The notes below the pieces were generated by a model that saw nothing but the letters and a program-made list of their open reading frames with translations, was not told where the DNA came from and made no database searches. The translations under genes and the position numbers were made by a program. Shown in pieces: positions 1-8,574 of a stretch of DNA of 64,000 nucleotides; the stretch's first letter is position 1; each line of letters opens with the position of its first letter. This DNA is from Acidianus infernus (GTDB taxonomy: Archaea > Thermoproteota > Thermoprotei_A > Sulfolobales > Sulfolobaceae). The DNA lies in NCBI RefSeq assembly GCF_009729545.1, contig NZ_WFIY01000004.1:2082001-2146000 (forward strand). Direction: 5' to 3'.

Positions 1-2
1 CT

Positions 3-1133
3 GGATATGCAATAAGATTAACTGACGAGGAAATGGAGAAGTTGAAAAAAGGTGAAGTACCGGAAGAATTAAAAGATATAATAGAAGAAGGATTTTCTGC
101 AACCTTTGATGAGTTCTTACAAAAATTTAGGAAAGAAGTGTTAGAACCAACATTAGTACTAACTTATAGGTGTAATTTTGATTGCGTTTACTGTTTTCAA
201 AAGGCTTTTAGGAATAATTCCTCCGTAAGCGATAAAGTAGTGAGAGGATTTATAAAATACGTCAGAACTAATGCAAAAGGTAGGAAAGTTAGGGTAACTT
301 ATTTCGGCGGAGAGCCTTTATTGGAATTAGGAAAAATTAAGGAAATTTCCACTCAACTTTCGGATTTAAAGTACTCTTTCAGTATAGTGACAAACGGTTC
401 GCTCCTAACTAGACACGTTTTCGAAGAATTAAAGAGCTTAGGTTTAACTCACGTGCAAATAACTTTAGACGGCCCCAAGGAAGTTCACGATAAAAGGAGA
501 TATTTTGTTGGAGGAAAAGGATCTTACGATATAATTTTAAAGAACTTAAAGGAAATTCAAGATGAAGTAAATGTTGTCCTTAGGGTTAATATAGACGTAA
601 ATAACTTGGATTCCTTCAGAGACCTTTTGAAGGATTTAAAGCAAAACGGAATAACTAAAGTTAGACTTGACCCGCATTTAGTTCACGATAACGTTTTTAG
701 GAACGAATACTGGGATTACACGTTCCCTAAGGATGAAGAAGGAGAGATCCTTGTAAAATTATGGGAAACTGCTAAGGATGAAGGTTTTGAAATACCTCAA
801 GACGTATTTAGGTTAGGTTTATGCGTTGCCCACTTTGATGAAGATATTGTAGTAGATCCTTTCGGGAATATTTACCCTTGTTGGGCTTTTACAGGAAATC
901 CACTTTACGTAAAGGGTTACCTTACTGAAGACGGAGATGTAGTCATTTACGAGAAGCTTTCCGGACAAAGGGCCTTAAATTTGTGGAAGAAATGTAAAGA
1001 TTGCCCTTATATGCCTCTATGCCTTGGCGGTTGTAGGTTCTTTTCAGTACTAAACAAGAAAGGTTTCGATGGAATAGATTGTAGAAAGAAAAGTTATGAG
1101 GCCATCATGAAATTATTAAAATATTTCGTCTAA
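3..1133 (+). CDS. Radical SAM/SPASM-domain protein, 5' end outside the window
   Basis: The reading frame is open right to the left edge (…[10 protein letters not shown] before the first in-window ATG at 33), so the true start is probably upstream. The radical SAM cluster motif CNFDCVYC follows a TYR segment typical of SPASM maturases, and GGEPLL and TNGSLL are the usual S-adenosylmethionine-binding segments. The C-terminal part holds the SPASM cysteines: [22 protein letters not shown] and IDC, which would hold auxiliary 4Fe-4S clusters. Enzymes of this family modify peptides or act as anaerobic sulfatase maturases. No peptide substrate gene is visible in the window, so the substrate is unknown. 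Family assignment is firm, function is not. Confidence 0.9.
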   Translation, partial: GYAIRLTDEEMEKLKKGEVPEELKDIIEEGFSATFDEFLQKFRKEVLEPTLVLTYRCNFDCVYCFQKAFRNNSSVSDKVVRGFIKYVRTNAKGRKVRVTYFGGEPLLELGKIKEISTQLSDLKYSFSIVTNGSLLTRHVFEELKSLGLTHVQITLDGPKEVHDKRRYFVGGKGSYDIILKNLKEIQDEVNVVLRVNIDVNNLDSFRDLLKDLKQNGITKVRLDPHLVHDNVFRNEYWDYTFPKDEEGEILVKLWETAKDEGFEIPQDVFRLGLCVAHFDEDIVVDPFGNIYPCWAFTGNPLYVKGYLTEDGDVVIYEKLSGQRALNLWKKCKDCPYMPLCLGGCRFFSVLNKKGFDGIDCRKKSYEAIMKLLKYFV

Positions 1134-1263
1134 GAATTTAAGTTAGTATAATTTTTTACTTTTATTCATAATCTTGAATAAAAGTGTTAAAGGTCGTTAA
1201 TAGTATATATGTTGGACTTTTCTTAGAAATCCTTTTAGATTTACACGGGAATTTCATCTTAAG

Positions 1264-1800
1264 ATGTGCGATTATAGAATTATAACAACGGATAGACCAG
1301 TAAAAGATAGCGGCAAAGCAATAATAGTTAGTAGAGAGACTTTCAATAAATTAACCTCTGACATTTACTTGAAGGTAATGGCCAGCGACGATAAGGAAAA
1401 GCTGGGCTTGAGTAAAAGTTACTATTATTACATTTTGGATTCAATGAAGAAACTTGGCTTAATAGAAGATAATGCTCTAGCTTTTAAGCTAATTATGCCC
1501 TTCGTTAAAGGCGAAAAAGAATTGAAATTCGATGATGGCATAATTTACCTCAATGGAAAGCAAATTATCTCGATAGATATGTCATCCAGTAAATACGCTT
1601 GCCCTACTTGTCCAGTTTTCGCTGAATGTGTTTATGGAATTAAAAGAATTGCAATGTCGATGAAGATAAAAACGCAGAGCATTGACAGTGAAATAGAAGC
1701 TAGAAATGAAAGATTACCTTCAAAACTTTGGTACTCACTTATAAGAGGTATTGTAGCAAAAGTTTTACCTAAATTAGATTCTATTAACGTATATTATTAA
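1264..1800 (+). CDS. Hypothetical protein with a CxxC...C cluster, 178 aa
   Basis: I do not recognise a characterised family. The N-terminal half looks like a small alpha/beta or winged-helix-like domain (SKSYYYYILDSMKKLGLIED), which would suit a transcription or RNA-related role. Residues near 113-122 form YACPTCPVFAECVYG, a possible metal or iron-sulfur site. The C-terminal part is basic and helical. The start at ATG 1264 follows an AT-rich stretch without a convincing ribosome binding site, as is usual for first genes in Sulfolobales. It stands alone, downstream of the radical SAM gene by 130 bases and followed by a short transposon-derived element. Confidence 0.6.
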   Translation: MCDYRIITTDRPVKDSGKAIIVSRETFNKLTSDIYLKVMASDDKEKLGLSKSYYYYILDSMKKLGLIEDNALAFKLIMPFVKGEKELKFDDGIIYLNGKQIISIDMSSSKYACPTCPVFAECVYGIKRIAMSMKIKTQSIDSEIEARNERLPSKLWYSLIRGIVAKVLPKLDSINVYY

Positions 1801-1870
1801 GGAGATTTCATTATAACAGTTACCTTGTAGAGAATCTCCTTTTAAGAAATATTGTTGTAACAAATTAAGA

Positions 1871-2091
1871 CTGGCTTCCTCCCCGCCCTGGAAAGGTTCC
1901 CTCCCAAGGCGGTTCATAGTTACCACCATCGATTCGGGTGGCTCAGAGAACCACATTAGAAGAGTGGGGGACTTTCATTCACCTAGTCCCTTATGCTGGT
2001 TGCTCATACTTGAGCTGGGGAGGAGCGTCATTAACGTCTTGGGCTATCCATCCCCTTTCCGCTCCCTTAACCCTCATCTCTGTAAGATAAA
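1871..2091 (-). mobile_element. Short tnpB-less IS200/IS605-type element behind TTAC
   Basis: On the minus strand the element begins directly after TTAC (complement of 2092-2095) with AGAGATGAGGGTTAAGG and ends with GGGGAGGAAGCCAG at 1871. Both ends match those of the full tnpB element at 6569-7843. The 221-bp interior has no coding frame. It contains the segment AATCGATG plus a GC-rich 3' hairpin, like the 3' part of the full elements, so it may preserve the omegaRNA (right-end RNA) scaffold. Related copies are at 54274-54498 and 17745-17896. The 60-codon open frame across this element is not a gene. Confidence 0.7.
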
Positions 2092-2188
2092 CACAATTTA
2101 GTGAAATTAATTTAAGGCTGTCTATAATTTTATTTACGTCCAATGCATTATTATAAGCTTAATAAGGAATATAGGCTTTATTAATCAT

Positions 2189-2392
2189 GTGACAGATCCG
2201 AAGCTAATAATAAAATTGTTAGAGGATAGACAAAGACCTAGAGGTAGTAAGATAAGGGATGAAGATTTAAAGAGGTTAGCCAAATTAGGAGAAGAAAATA
2301 TAAGACTATTAGAAGAGCTTGGCTGTTGGAAAATTGAAGGTGATGTAATATATTACAAGACTGGTTGCTTGGGGAACTACTTTCAAGAATAG
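2189..2392 (+). CDS. Small protein upstream of a nucleotidyltransferase-like gene
   Basis: A 67-residue, highly charged helical protein starting at GTG 2189. An ATG two bases earlier is in another frame and runs straight into a stop. I do not recognise the family. The DEDLKRLAKLGEENIRLLEELG segment predicts an amphipathic helix and could be a small DNA-binding or antitoxin-like partner. The gene overlaps the next one by 28 bases, so the two are probably translated together. The pairing of a tiny protein with a nucleotidyltransferase-fold protein resembles a toxin-antitoxin arrangement, which is an inference from layout only. Confidence 0.5.
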   Translation: MTDPKLIIKLLEDRQRPRGSKIRDEDLKRLAKLGEENIRLLEELGCWKIEGDVIYYKTGCLGNYFQE

Positions 2393-2925
2393 GCGAATTA
2401 AAAGGTAGTGAAACCGACCGCTTTTTGAAATTTCTAGCTATTTTAAATACGCTAATAGAAGAGAAGCACCTTGGAAGAATAATTATTGTTGGAGGATTTG
2501 CTGCGGAAATATATTCAGGGAGAAGTTATAGAACAGGAGACGTCGATATCATAATTGAAGGTGAAGCGGAAAACCTAGTACGGCAAGTGCTGAAGAAGAT
2601 ATCAGATTTTGGACTCAGGATATATCTGCCTAAGATAAGGGAAATTTCGGAAAAAGGAATTGATATAGTCAACAATGTTTATAATAAACATAAACCTCCA
2701 CTTAAGTTACAAGTTGACTCTTATTACGTTTATATCATTCCTCCAGAAGAGGTAGTATTAACTTACTTAGAAGCGTGGAAATTCTGGAATAGTACAGAAG
2801 ATAGAAATAAAGCAGTTCTCGTTTATTGCGCACAACGTGACGTGATGGATATTAATTACATAATTTCTGAGAGTGAGAAAAGAGGAGTAAACGATTTCTT
2901 TGAAAAAATCAAGGAATACTGCTAA
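2365..2925 (+). CDS. Nucleotidyltransferase-fold protein (DUF6036/AbiEii-like)
   Basis: A protein of 186 residues with the signature of the minimal nucleotidyltransferase fold: IIIVGGFAAEIYSGR near residues 39-53, then RTGDVDIII, where GG and DVD are the nucleotide- and metal-binding elements. It matches the pattern of DUF6036 and AbiEii-like proteins, many of which are toxins or partners in toxin-antitoxin modules. The open frame begins at TTG 2365 inside the preceding small gene. No ATG lies near the N-terminus, so the overlap looks real. The C-terminal region (YCAQRDVMDINYI) keeps the helical tail common in this family. A role in defence or growth control is an inference. Confidence 0.65.
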   Translation: MLGELLSRIGELKGSETDRFLKFLAILNTLIEEKHLGRIIIVGGFAAEIYSGRSYRTGDVDIIIEGEAENLVRQVLKKISDFGLRIYLPKIREISEKGIDIVNNVYNKHKPPLKLQVDSYYVYIIPPEEVVLTYLEAWKFWNSTEDRNKAVLVYCAQRDVMDINYIISESEKRGVNDFFEKIKEYC

Positions 2926-3039
2926 TATGCTAAAACTCATTATACCATGAAATCGATAACAAATTTAACCTCAAATGTATAAATATTTGTTGATGAATAT
3001 AACTAAGTAAATTACGCTGTTTCTCTATAAATCACTTAT

Positions 3040-3054
3040 CTTATCGTCGATAAG
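3040..3054. promoter_or_regulatory. 15-bp palindrome upstream of the transporter gene
   Basis: The sequence CTTATCGTCGATAAG is a perfect 7-bp inverted repeat around one central base. It lies in a 278-bp gene-free stretch about 150 bases before the transporter start at 3204. It could be an operator for a dimeric regulator. Its distance from the gene and its AT-rich surroundings leave other roles open. Confidence 0.35.
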
Positions 3055-3203
3055 AATAAACAATATTAAAAAAGAACGCCGTAATTATAAAATATTTTCA
3101 TAATTTTCCTCTACTTTATTAAATTTATATATTTCTATGAATATATAAATCTCTTGAATGCTTAAAAAACTCAGTTTCTAAATTTTTAACTATTTAAATA
3201 GAA

Positions 3204-4565
3204 ATGCTTAAAAACTCACATCCTCACTTTTTACTCATGTCTTCCATCTCTAGAGTTGCGCTCTTAGGTTTAATAGGAACAATAGTTGAGTGGTACGACT
3301 ACTACCTATTCATATATGCAGCATTACTAGCCTTCCCTACATTATTCTTCCCATCAAAAAGCTACTTAATTTCAATGCTAGCTTCAGTATCCTCATACGC
3401 AATAGCGTTTTTTGCCAGACCTTTAGGTGCCACAGTTTTCGGGCATATAGGTGACAGGTTAGGAAGAAGGCATGCATTAAGCTTTGACCTAGTGTTAGTA
3501 GGAATAGCGATGGTCTCTGTAGGATTAATGCCCACATATGCAACAATAGGAATAATAGCACCAGTGGCAATATTTGCGTTCAGATTTTTACAAGGTTTAG
3601 GAGTTGGCGGAGAATGGGGAGGAGTAGCGACGTGGGTATCTGAACATGTCACCTCTAAGAGGGCTTTAATAACTTCTTTAATAGAAATTGCCTCACCCAT
3701 AGGTTTCATAGGAGCAGCTACGATATTGTTGGCATTTAGCAAGGATTTTGTAACAATAGGTTGGAGGATAGGATTCCTAGTTGGAGGTAGCGTAGCTTTT
3801 CTAGGAGCTTTCCTAAGGTATTTGGCAACAGAGAGTTTACCCTTTGAGAAAATCAAGAGTGAAGGAAAAATAAGTAAAGTTCCTTCCATAGAGGTCTTCA
3901 AGTACGCTTGGAAGCCGATATTATTACTAATGCTTGCAATAGGTAGTGTATTTATGGCAGTTTACATTCCGGCAACGGTAATGCCTAGCTTATACTTGAA
4001 GGCAGTAGGAAAAAGCCTGGGATATCCAGAATATGTTAACTTCCTAGGACTACAAATGCCAATAACTTCTGCGCTAATTTACGTGTTCGCGATAGCAGGA
4101 TTAGTTTCCACTCCAATATTCGGCTATTTAGGTGACAAAATTGGTAGAAAAGCTTCACTAATATTGGGTGACGTTCTAATAGCAGCATTTGCATATCCTT
4201 ATGTTTACGGATTCTTGAGCGGTAATCTAGGCCTATTATTTATAATGCAGTTCCTAATAGGTTTCGCAGCTTATGGTCCTTATGCATCAATGGCTGCATT
4301 TTACCCAGAAAGCTTTCCTACAAAGTATAGGTATAGTGGAGCAAGTTATGGAATGCAGTTAGCTGCTGCAGTTGAAGGAGGTTTAATGCCAATACTACTA
4401 GTTGGTCTACTAGGACTGCCTTCACAATATTTAGCAAATTCTTGGATAGTTATTACATTCTTAGCATTATGGGGAATAATATCAGCGTTGGCTACATTAG
4501 GTTTAAAGGAAACTAAGGGAACACAGTTAGCTGAAGAGAAAGTTACAGACAAGGTAATATCATAA
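3204..4565 (+). CDS. MFS transporter, metabolite:H+ symporter type
   Basis: This 453-residue membrane protein has about twelve hydrophobic segments. The N-terminus GTIVEWYDYYLFIYAALL is the hallmark of the metabolite:H+ symporter branch (KgtP, ProP and ShiA relatives). The conserved loop GHIGDRLGRRHAL between segments 2 and 3 is repeated as GYLGDKIGRKASL between segments 8 and 9. The substrate is probably a carboxylate, amino-acid derivative or similar organic ion, but the sequence does not decide it. The gene is monocistronic. TATA-like stretches lie at 3181-3200. It is convergent with vapC downstream. Confidence 0.9.
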   Translation: MLKNSHPHFLLMSSISRVALLGLIGTIVEWYDYYLFIYAALLAFPTLFFPSKSYLISMLASVSSYAIAFFARPLGATVFGHIGDRLGRRHALSFDLVLVGIAMVSVGLMPTYATIGIIAPVAIFAFRFLQGLGVGGEWGGVATWVSEHVTSKRALITSLIEIASPIGFIGAATILLAFSKDFVTIGWRIGFLVGGSVAFLGAFLRYLATESLPFEKIKSEGKISKVPSIEVFKYAWKPILLLMLAIGSVFMAVYIPATVMPSLYLKAVGKSLGYPEYVNFLGLQMPITSALIYVFAIAGLVSTPIFGYLGDKIGRKASLILGDVLIAAFAYPYVYGFLSGNLGLLFIMQFLIGFAAYGPYASMAAFYPESFPTKYRYSGASYGMQLAAAVEGGLMPILLVGLLGLPSQYLANSWIVITFLALWGIISALATLGLKETKGTQLAEEKVTDKVIS

Positions 4566-4576
4566 TTTATTAACAA

Positions 4577-4611
4577 CTTTTTTCCTTTTTATCTCATTTT
4601 TTCTATCTTTA
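4577..4611 (+). terminator. T-rich terminator between convergent genes
   Basis: Three T-tracts (CTTTTTTCCTTTTT and CATTTTTTC) follow within 45 bases of the transporter stop. Sulfolobales terminate mainly at such T-rich stretches. The tracts overlap the 3' end of the convergent vapC gene. No stem-loop is needed or seen. Confidence 0.4.
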
Positions 4612-4936
4612 ATCTCTCTTCGACTTTTTTAATTGATTCAAAATCATTATCATTAGTCACTATTATCATGTCCCTGTTTATTGCAATAGAAGATAGAATT
4701 ATATCCACCGCATTAACTGGCTCTCCTATTTTTCTTAGTTTAACCATTATCTTTATGGCAAGATCGTAATCACTTCTTGTGGGATAAATTATTCTTAACT
4801 TCTCCTTTAGATCTATTATTGGAGGGTATTCTATCACATTTAGTATGGACGTTGTTACGTAATCAATCGTAGATAGGAGAGATTTATTCTTATGAATTTT
4901 AATCAAGGCGTTCGTATCGTAGATCTTTTCTTTAAT
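4589..4936 (-). CDS. vapC: VapC-family PIN-domain toxin with no standard start codon
   Basis: This is a PIN-domain ribonuclease. KIYDTNALIKIH gives the first active-site Asp (DTN), and the C-terminal half has NAVDIILSSIA and VTNDNDFESI, where the last Asp residues sit. VapC toxins cleave RNA and are held inactive by VapB. The open frame runs back only to a stop at 4955-4957. The only standard start in it is the TTG at 4904-4906, which would remove the DTN motif. The boundaries given here assume initiation at ATT 4934-4936, one of several rare possibilities. A frameshift joining VapB and VapC is another. It overlaps vapB by 34 bases. Confidence 0.65.
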   Translation of the reverse strand: MKEKIYDTNALIKIHKNKSLLSTIDYVTTSILNVIEYPPIIDLKEKLRIIYPTRSDYDLAIKIMVKLRKIGEPVNAVDIILSSIAINRDMIIVTNDNDFESIKKVEERLKIEKMR

Positions 4937-5163
4937 TCTCTCTGAAATTCGTCCTCACCTTGAGGAGGTTCTACATTTATATCTTTTTCATCTACACCGA
5001 GTCGTCTAAGTCTCTCCATAAGTTCATTCCCTGTAGTTATACCTTCTAATTCATTTAACTCAGATATTATAGCATTTCTGATCACTTCGCTCCAATTTAT
5101 TTCCTTATGCATCTTCATTTTCTCATAGATCTCCTCAGGAACCTTTACGCTTATGACCTTCAT
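4903..5163 (-). CDS. vapB: VapB-type ribbon-helix-helix antitoxin
   Basis: This 86-residue protein starts with MKVISVKVPEEIYEKMKM and continues EINWSEVIRNAI, the ribbon-helix-helix pattern of Sulfolobales VapB antitoxins (a short beta strand and two helices that bind the operator). The C-terminal half (EKDINVEPPQGEDEFQ) would wrap round the toxin. It is the first gene of the vapBC pair. The upstream sequence (TATATACTTGTATATACTAG on the plus strand just beyond the start) is AT-rich and partly palindromic, which fits an autoregulated promoter. Antitoxin assignment rests on fold pattern plus the PIN gene overlapping its 3' end. Confidence 0.8.
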   Translation of the reverse strand: MKVISVKVPEEIYEKMKMHKEINWSEVIRNAIISELNELEGITTGNELMERLRRLGVDEKDINVEPPQGEDEFQRELKKRSTIRTP

Positions 5164-5216
5164 AGGATATACTTGTATATACTAGAATATATACTTACTT
5201 GTTAGACTATATTGCA

Positions 5217-5291
5217 ATTATGAATTTAAATGGGGTCTCTGACCCTCTCGACTGCCCACCTCCGAATCGATGAGTCCCTTCCAGAAGTCAG
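5217..5291 (+). mobile_element. Relic: 3' end of a TTAC-type tnpB element
   Basis: A 75-bp remnant equal to the extreme 3' end of tnpB plus the right end of the full elements. It contains GAATTTAAATGG, the segment GGTCTCTGACCCTCTCGACT, then AATCGATGAG, and ends in AGTCAG. Nothing of the left end or the rest of tnpB remains nearby. Confidence 0.65.
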
Positions 5292-5409
5292 AACAAGCCT
5301 TGTTATGTAGTAATAATCCCTCTAATGATCGAGTTAAATACATTTTATAAAATTTAAGATAAGATACCTTAAAGAGTATTATCAAAATAAAGATGCAAAT
5401 AAAAGATAA

Positions 5410-5419
5410 TTATAAAAAT
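5410..5419 (+). promoter_or_regulatory. TATA box for the 206-aa gene
   Basis: TTATAAAAAT lies about 26 bases before the ATG at 5440. This spacing puts the transcription start at the start codon, which predicts a leaderless mRNA. Confidence 0.5.
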
Positions 5420-5439
5420 TTATTTTTCAATTTATTCTT

Positions 5440-6060
5440 ATGTTAGAGAGGGAAGTTAAGGGAACAATAGAAGAGGACGAAATGAAGATATTGTCAGACG
5501 TTTATGACATAAACAACTTGAGAGAGTGGTGGATGTTCTTGAGAAAAATTGAAAAAATTGATGAAGAGAACTATAGAGCTGAATTCAGAGTATTCATGAC
5601 TTTTAAATTTCACATGAAGAGAACTTTAGGCTCTCACGAAGTTATCCACGAGGGGACTATGAGATTCCCTAGAGCATATTTTAGATTCATCGTGGAAACA
5701 ATTCCGTACAAGAAGGATAAGAAAGTAGATGTAATAATAAGAGGCCAATACAAGGGACCTTTAGAAAGGCTTGCAAGACTTCCTATGGATATCTTCTTGA
5801 AAAACTTCTTCCAGAAATTGGCAGAAAGGTATAAGACAAAGACAGAGGAAGAAAAACAGAACATACTGTCTTTAATAAATGAGCAGTTAGAGGCGAGTCG
5901 AGAATATAATGGAAGGATACTACTACACATTGACGAATGTACAATAGTTTTCGAAGGAGGAAAAATTGGAGAAGTTTCTTGCAATGGATTAAAAGGTGAA
6001 GACGCATTAAAGGAGTTAACTAAAAAGGAGAATGCTAAGATTAAGGTGGAATATAAATAG
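5440..6060 (+). CDS. Conserved hypothetical protein, SRPBCC-like, 206 aa
   Basis: A soluble 206-residue protein with alternating beta strands (YRAEFRVFMTFKFHMKRTLG, RFIVETIPY, KKVDVIIRGQY) and a long amphipathic helix (FLKNFFQKLAERYKTKTEEE). This fits a lipid-binding or SRPBCC-type half-barrel, the sort of protein that is common and uncharacterised in Sulfolobales. The C-terminal 50 residues form a second small beta domain (RILLHIDECTIVFEGGKIG). It has its own leaderless promoter and converges on the interrupted transporter gene with a five-base gap. No catalytic residues can be named and the function is unknown. Confidence 0.6.
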   Translation: MLEREVKGTIEEDEMKILSDVYDINNLREWWMFLRKIEKIDEENYRAEFRVFMTFKFHMKRTLGSHEVIHEGTMRFPRAYFRFIVETIPYKKDKKVDVIIRGQYKGPLERLARLPMDIFLKNFFQKLAERYKTKTEEEKQNILSLINEQLEASREYNGRILLHIDECTIVFEGGKIGEVSCNGLKGEDALKELTKKENAKIKVEYK

Positions 6061-6568
6061 TGAGACTAGTACTCCTTAATAATACGATAAAGAAACAGAT
6101 CTGCAGAAAGAGAAGATAAACCTGCAAGGAGTAAAACAAAAACATATGCGTTCAATGAAATTAACACTGTAAAAATACTACCGCTTATAACTCCTAAGGT
6201 CGAGTCTAGAAAATTAAAGAACGACATTACTTTTGTGCTATACCCTATTTTCTGGAGCAATGCTGCTTCAGCTATAGGTGCTCTTAAATACTCGGTAGAT
6301 TTAATTAATAAAATAAATCCTAGGAAAATTATTGGAGAGAAATAGTAAAATTTTATAAGTAAAATGTAAATGAAAAACTCGCTGAAAGTTAGCATAAGAT
6401 ATGACTTACTAGAAATCTTTTGCCCGTAATATAGAAAGAGAATGAGGGGCAACTGAAATACTGTAAAATATAGGCTTAAATGTTCTTTGGAAATATAACT
6501 AAATATAGATATAAAAACTATAGGAAGTATAGAGTTCGAAAAAACTCTCCTCAACGTCGCTAGTCCAT

Positions 6569-6690
6569 CTGACTTCCTCCCCGTCAGCGAGGGTTCCCCT
6601 CATCGATTTGGGTTTACATCTCTCATCTGAGGGGCAGTAGAGAGGGTCAGAGACCCCCTCCCATTTAAATTCGTGACTGCAATAACGTCA
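6569..6690 (-). ncRNA. Probable omegaRNA at the right end of the tnpB element
   Basis: TnpB guide RNAs come from the 3' end of tnpB and the right end of the element. This stretch is GC-rich compared with the surroundings and holds complementary segments (GGGGTCTCTGACCCTC; CCTCAGATG with CGATGAGGGG). It is conserved in the sister element at 14150-14267 and in the relic at 5217-5291. The guide would begin at 6568 and run into the interrupted transporter gene (ATGGACTAGCGACGTTGAGG). The RNA boundaries are inferred. Confidence 0.45.
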
Positions 6691-7751
6691 CGATCGTTCT
6701 CATAACCACACGAGGGGCAGTGAAAATATCTATAAGCCATCTCAATCATCTTCTTGCCACACTTTGGACAGGAAACGGAAGAGTAACTAGGATTAACATA
6801 CTTAACAATCATTCCGTGTTTTCTGGCTTGCCACTCTATCCAGTACTGAATACGACGATATTGCATTAGGTAGAGTTTATCGTGAAACTCAGCTGGCAGT
6901 TTATTAACGTTCCTGATGAGGTTCTTCAAGTTCTCCAACTTTATAACGTTGGCACCTAATTTCTTAGCAATCTCAATGGTCCATCTGCCAACCTTCCTAG
7001 CGAAGTCCTCCATGATTCGTTTAGCCTTTTGATGGAAGGAGTGTATTCTGTGTAGGATCCTTCTATTTTGCTTCCACCTTCTAGGATACTTCTTTTGCAA
7101 ATTCTCAGCCAATGTCTTGAAGTGATAAGCATCATGAAGGCGAGTGGGTATCCTAACGTAGTGAGTATCGTCCTTACCAACGACAATTTCACTCATGTTT
7201 ACGTCTATGGCAACACTACCTTTGGGTTCTATCTTAACTTTTGGTTTCTCAAAAACCACCTTGAGGAAAGCCTTGCCATCCTTGATTGTTAGCCTAGCTT
7301 CTTTCATCTCCCAGGTTGAGTAATCCTTTAAGTTTCTAGGATAACCTAAAATTGGTAGTACACCAACACCTGCAATCTTAACTGTCATTTTCTCTAAGAC
7401 AACATTATAACTTTGCTTGGGCGTTAACCATACAGTGGGCTTATAGACGCGGGGGAATCTACCTTTTTTCGGGTTGTTGTACCAACTCTTGTATGTTGCC
7501 AGGGCATCACGATAGCAGTCCTCAGCAACCTTTGATGGTAGATTATACTCCTTCTTTAGCTTTTCATACAATCCCTCGTGCACTTTGGAAAGTGTGCCCT
7601 TCTCGTTTGGATCTTTCACATTTTCTTTCATCCAGAACAAGGTGAAACGGAGTGCTTTAACATAGTTGTTCACGAGGGCTAGGAGGGAGTCAGATAAGCC
7701 AATCTTCATCGAAACCGTAGCTCTGATTGGGTTTTTATCCCTCCTAGCCAT
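6600..7751 (-). CDS. tnpB: TnpB, RNA-guided nuclease of IS200/IS605 element
   Basis: This intact TnpB has about 383 residues. The RuvC-like site is complete: Asp in VAIDVNMSE (near 184), Glu in VIKLENLK (near 274) and Asp in [10 protein letters not shown] (near 356). The zinc finger has CPKC (near 329-332) and CPSC (near 346-349). TnpB proteins use an RNA from the element's right end to cut DNA next to the target motif and so help the element persist. The ATG at 7749-7751 is preferred over the TTG just before it, because the sister element starts with the same MARR sequence. The gene ends about 30 bases before the element's right end. Confidence 0.92.
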   Translation of the reverse strand: MARRDKNPIRATVSMKIGLSDSLLALVNNYVKALRFTLFWMKENVKDPNEKGTLSKVHEGLYEKLKKEYNLPSKVAEDCYRDALATYKSWYNNPKKGRFPRVYKPTVWLTPKQSYNVVLEKMTVKIAGVGVLPILGYPRNLKDYSTWEMKEARLTIKDGKAFLKVVFEKPKVKIEPKGSVAIDVNMSEIVVGKDDTHYVRIPTRLHDAYHFKTLAENLQKKYPRRWKQNRRILHRIHSFHQKAKRIMEDFARKVGRWTIEIAKKLGANVIKLENLKNLIRNVNKLPAEFHDKLYLMQYRRIQYWIEWQARKHGMIVKYVNPSYSSVSCPKCGKKMIEMAYRYFHCPSCGYENDRDVIAVTNLNGRGSLTLSTAPQMRDVNPNR

Positions 7752-8544
7752 CAATTATTGATTAGGAAAAGAAGTTTTTAAATCTATAAGGGGGCTATCC
7801 ATCCCCGCCTGCGAGGCTTTCCGCCCCCTTAATCCCCAGTTTTGTAACGTAATTAAAAATTTTCCATTGATCTTCATAAATTGTAAAAATTCTTCAAATT
7901 GAAGATCTTCTTCCTCGTACTTAAGGGATAATGAGACGAAAAGGTTGACAGAAGATATTCCCGCTAGAAGTATAATTACATATTCTAATCCAATATAAAA
8001 TGAAAAATAATACAAGCCTAAGCCTAAAATGTTAGCTACAAAAGTTAAAGACATTAGCACAGAATAATCCTTCTTCTTGAAGTCTTTTTGAATAATAACT
8101 ATTGAGGAGAATAATGCTTCGGCTAATCCGAGAATTAACGAAATTATGAAGAAAGACAAGAAGTTCCTCTCCGAGAGTAAAATTAATATAACTGTAAGAT
8201 TTAAAAATGAAGAAATTATTAAACCTTTTCTTATTCTCACAATAGAGAAGATTAGATAAGAAACTATCTGAAAGAGGAAATTTAACGTTACAAGTAAGCT
8301 AATTTGAGTATAAGGAACCCCAGACTTACTCATAATTGCAATATACCCAAAACTCATAAAACCGAGAAATACGCTATAGATTGACCTAAACAGGGTTACT
8401 TTATTCTTATCTGTTAACATTTTCTATACAATAGCGACTTTCCTTTTAACTTATTATGAGAAAGCGGAGCTCTGTTATATTTTATATATTTCTCTTATAA
8501 TGTTCTATCGAGATTGATGATAAATTCCGTTAATAGTAAAAAAA

Positions 8545-8554
8545 TTTTAAATAT
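8545..8554 (+). promoter_or_regulatory. TATA box for the U32-family gene
   Basis: TTTTAAATAT is centred about 26 bases before the ATG at 8575 and predicts leaderless transcription of the U32/MBL gene pair. Confidence 0.5.
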
Positions 8555-8574
8555 GATAATTATGAACTTGATTT

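Larger units (their letters stand above)
6569..7843 (-). mobile_element. IS200/IS605-family element with tnpB only (TTAC target)
   Basis: A 1275-bp element inserted 3' of TTAC (complement of 7844-7847). Its left end is AAAACTGGGGATTAAGGGGG and its right end is GGGGAGGAAGTCAG. There are no terminal inverted repeats and no target duplication, as expected for single-strand transposition by this family. It carries tnpB but no tnpA, so movement needs TnpA from elsewhere. Subterminal palindromic sequence (CCCGCCTGCGAGGCTTTCC region near the left end) could form the hairpin recognised by TnpA. Confidence 0.9.
6066..8420 (-). pseudogene. MFS-like transporter gene split by a tnpB element
   Basis: The N-terminal part (ATG at 8418-8420 down to 7844) encodes about six membrane segments beginning MLTDKNKVTLFRSIYSVF. 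The C-terminal part (6568 down to 6066) encodes the remaining segments and ends LYRIIKEY. Between them lies the insertion 6569-7843. Joining 7844 to 6568 gives 1080 bases, a single frame of 359 codons plus a stop, across the junction ACG TTA C|AT GGA CTA. The gene was therefore intact before the insertion and has gained no other visible damage. The family is a small major-facilitator-like permease with unknown substrate. Read-through into the element would give a 221-residue truncated protein. Confidence 0.85.

Noticed and set aside
1774..1956. A 60-codon frame at the short element
   Set aside because: It runs through the non-coding end of a mobile element and has no recognisable sequence.
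3362..3901. A 179-codon frame on the minus strand inside the transporter gene
   Set aside because: It is the antisense shadow of a strongly conserved membrane protein, rich in Pro, Ile and Lys, with no domain features.
5634..5984. Antisense frames within the 206-residue gene
   Set aside because: Shadow of the real gene; no start context or composition of its own.
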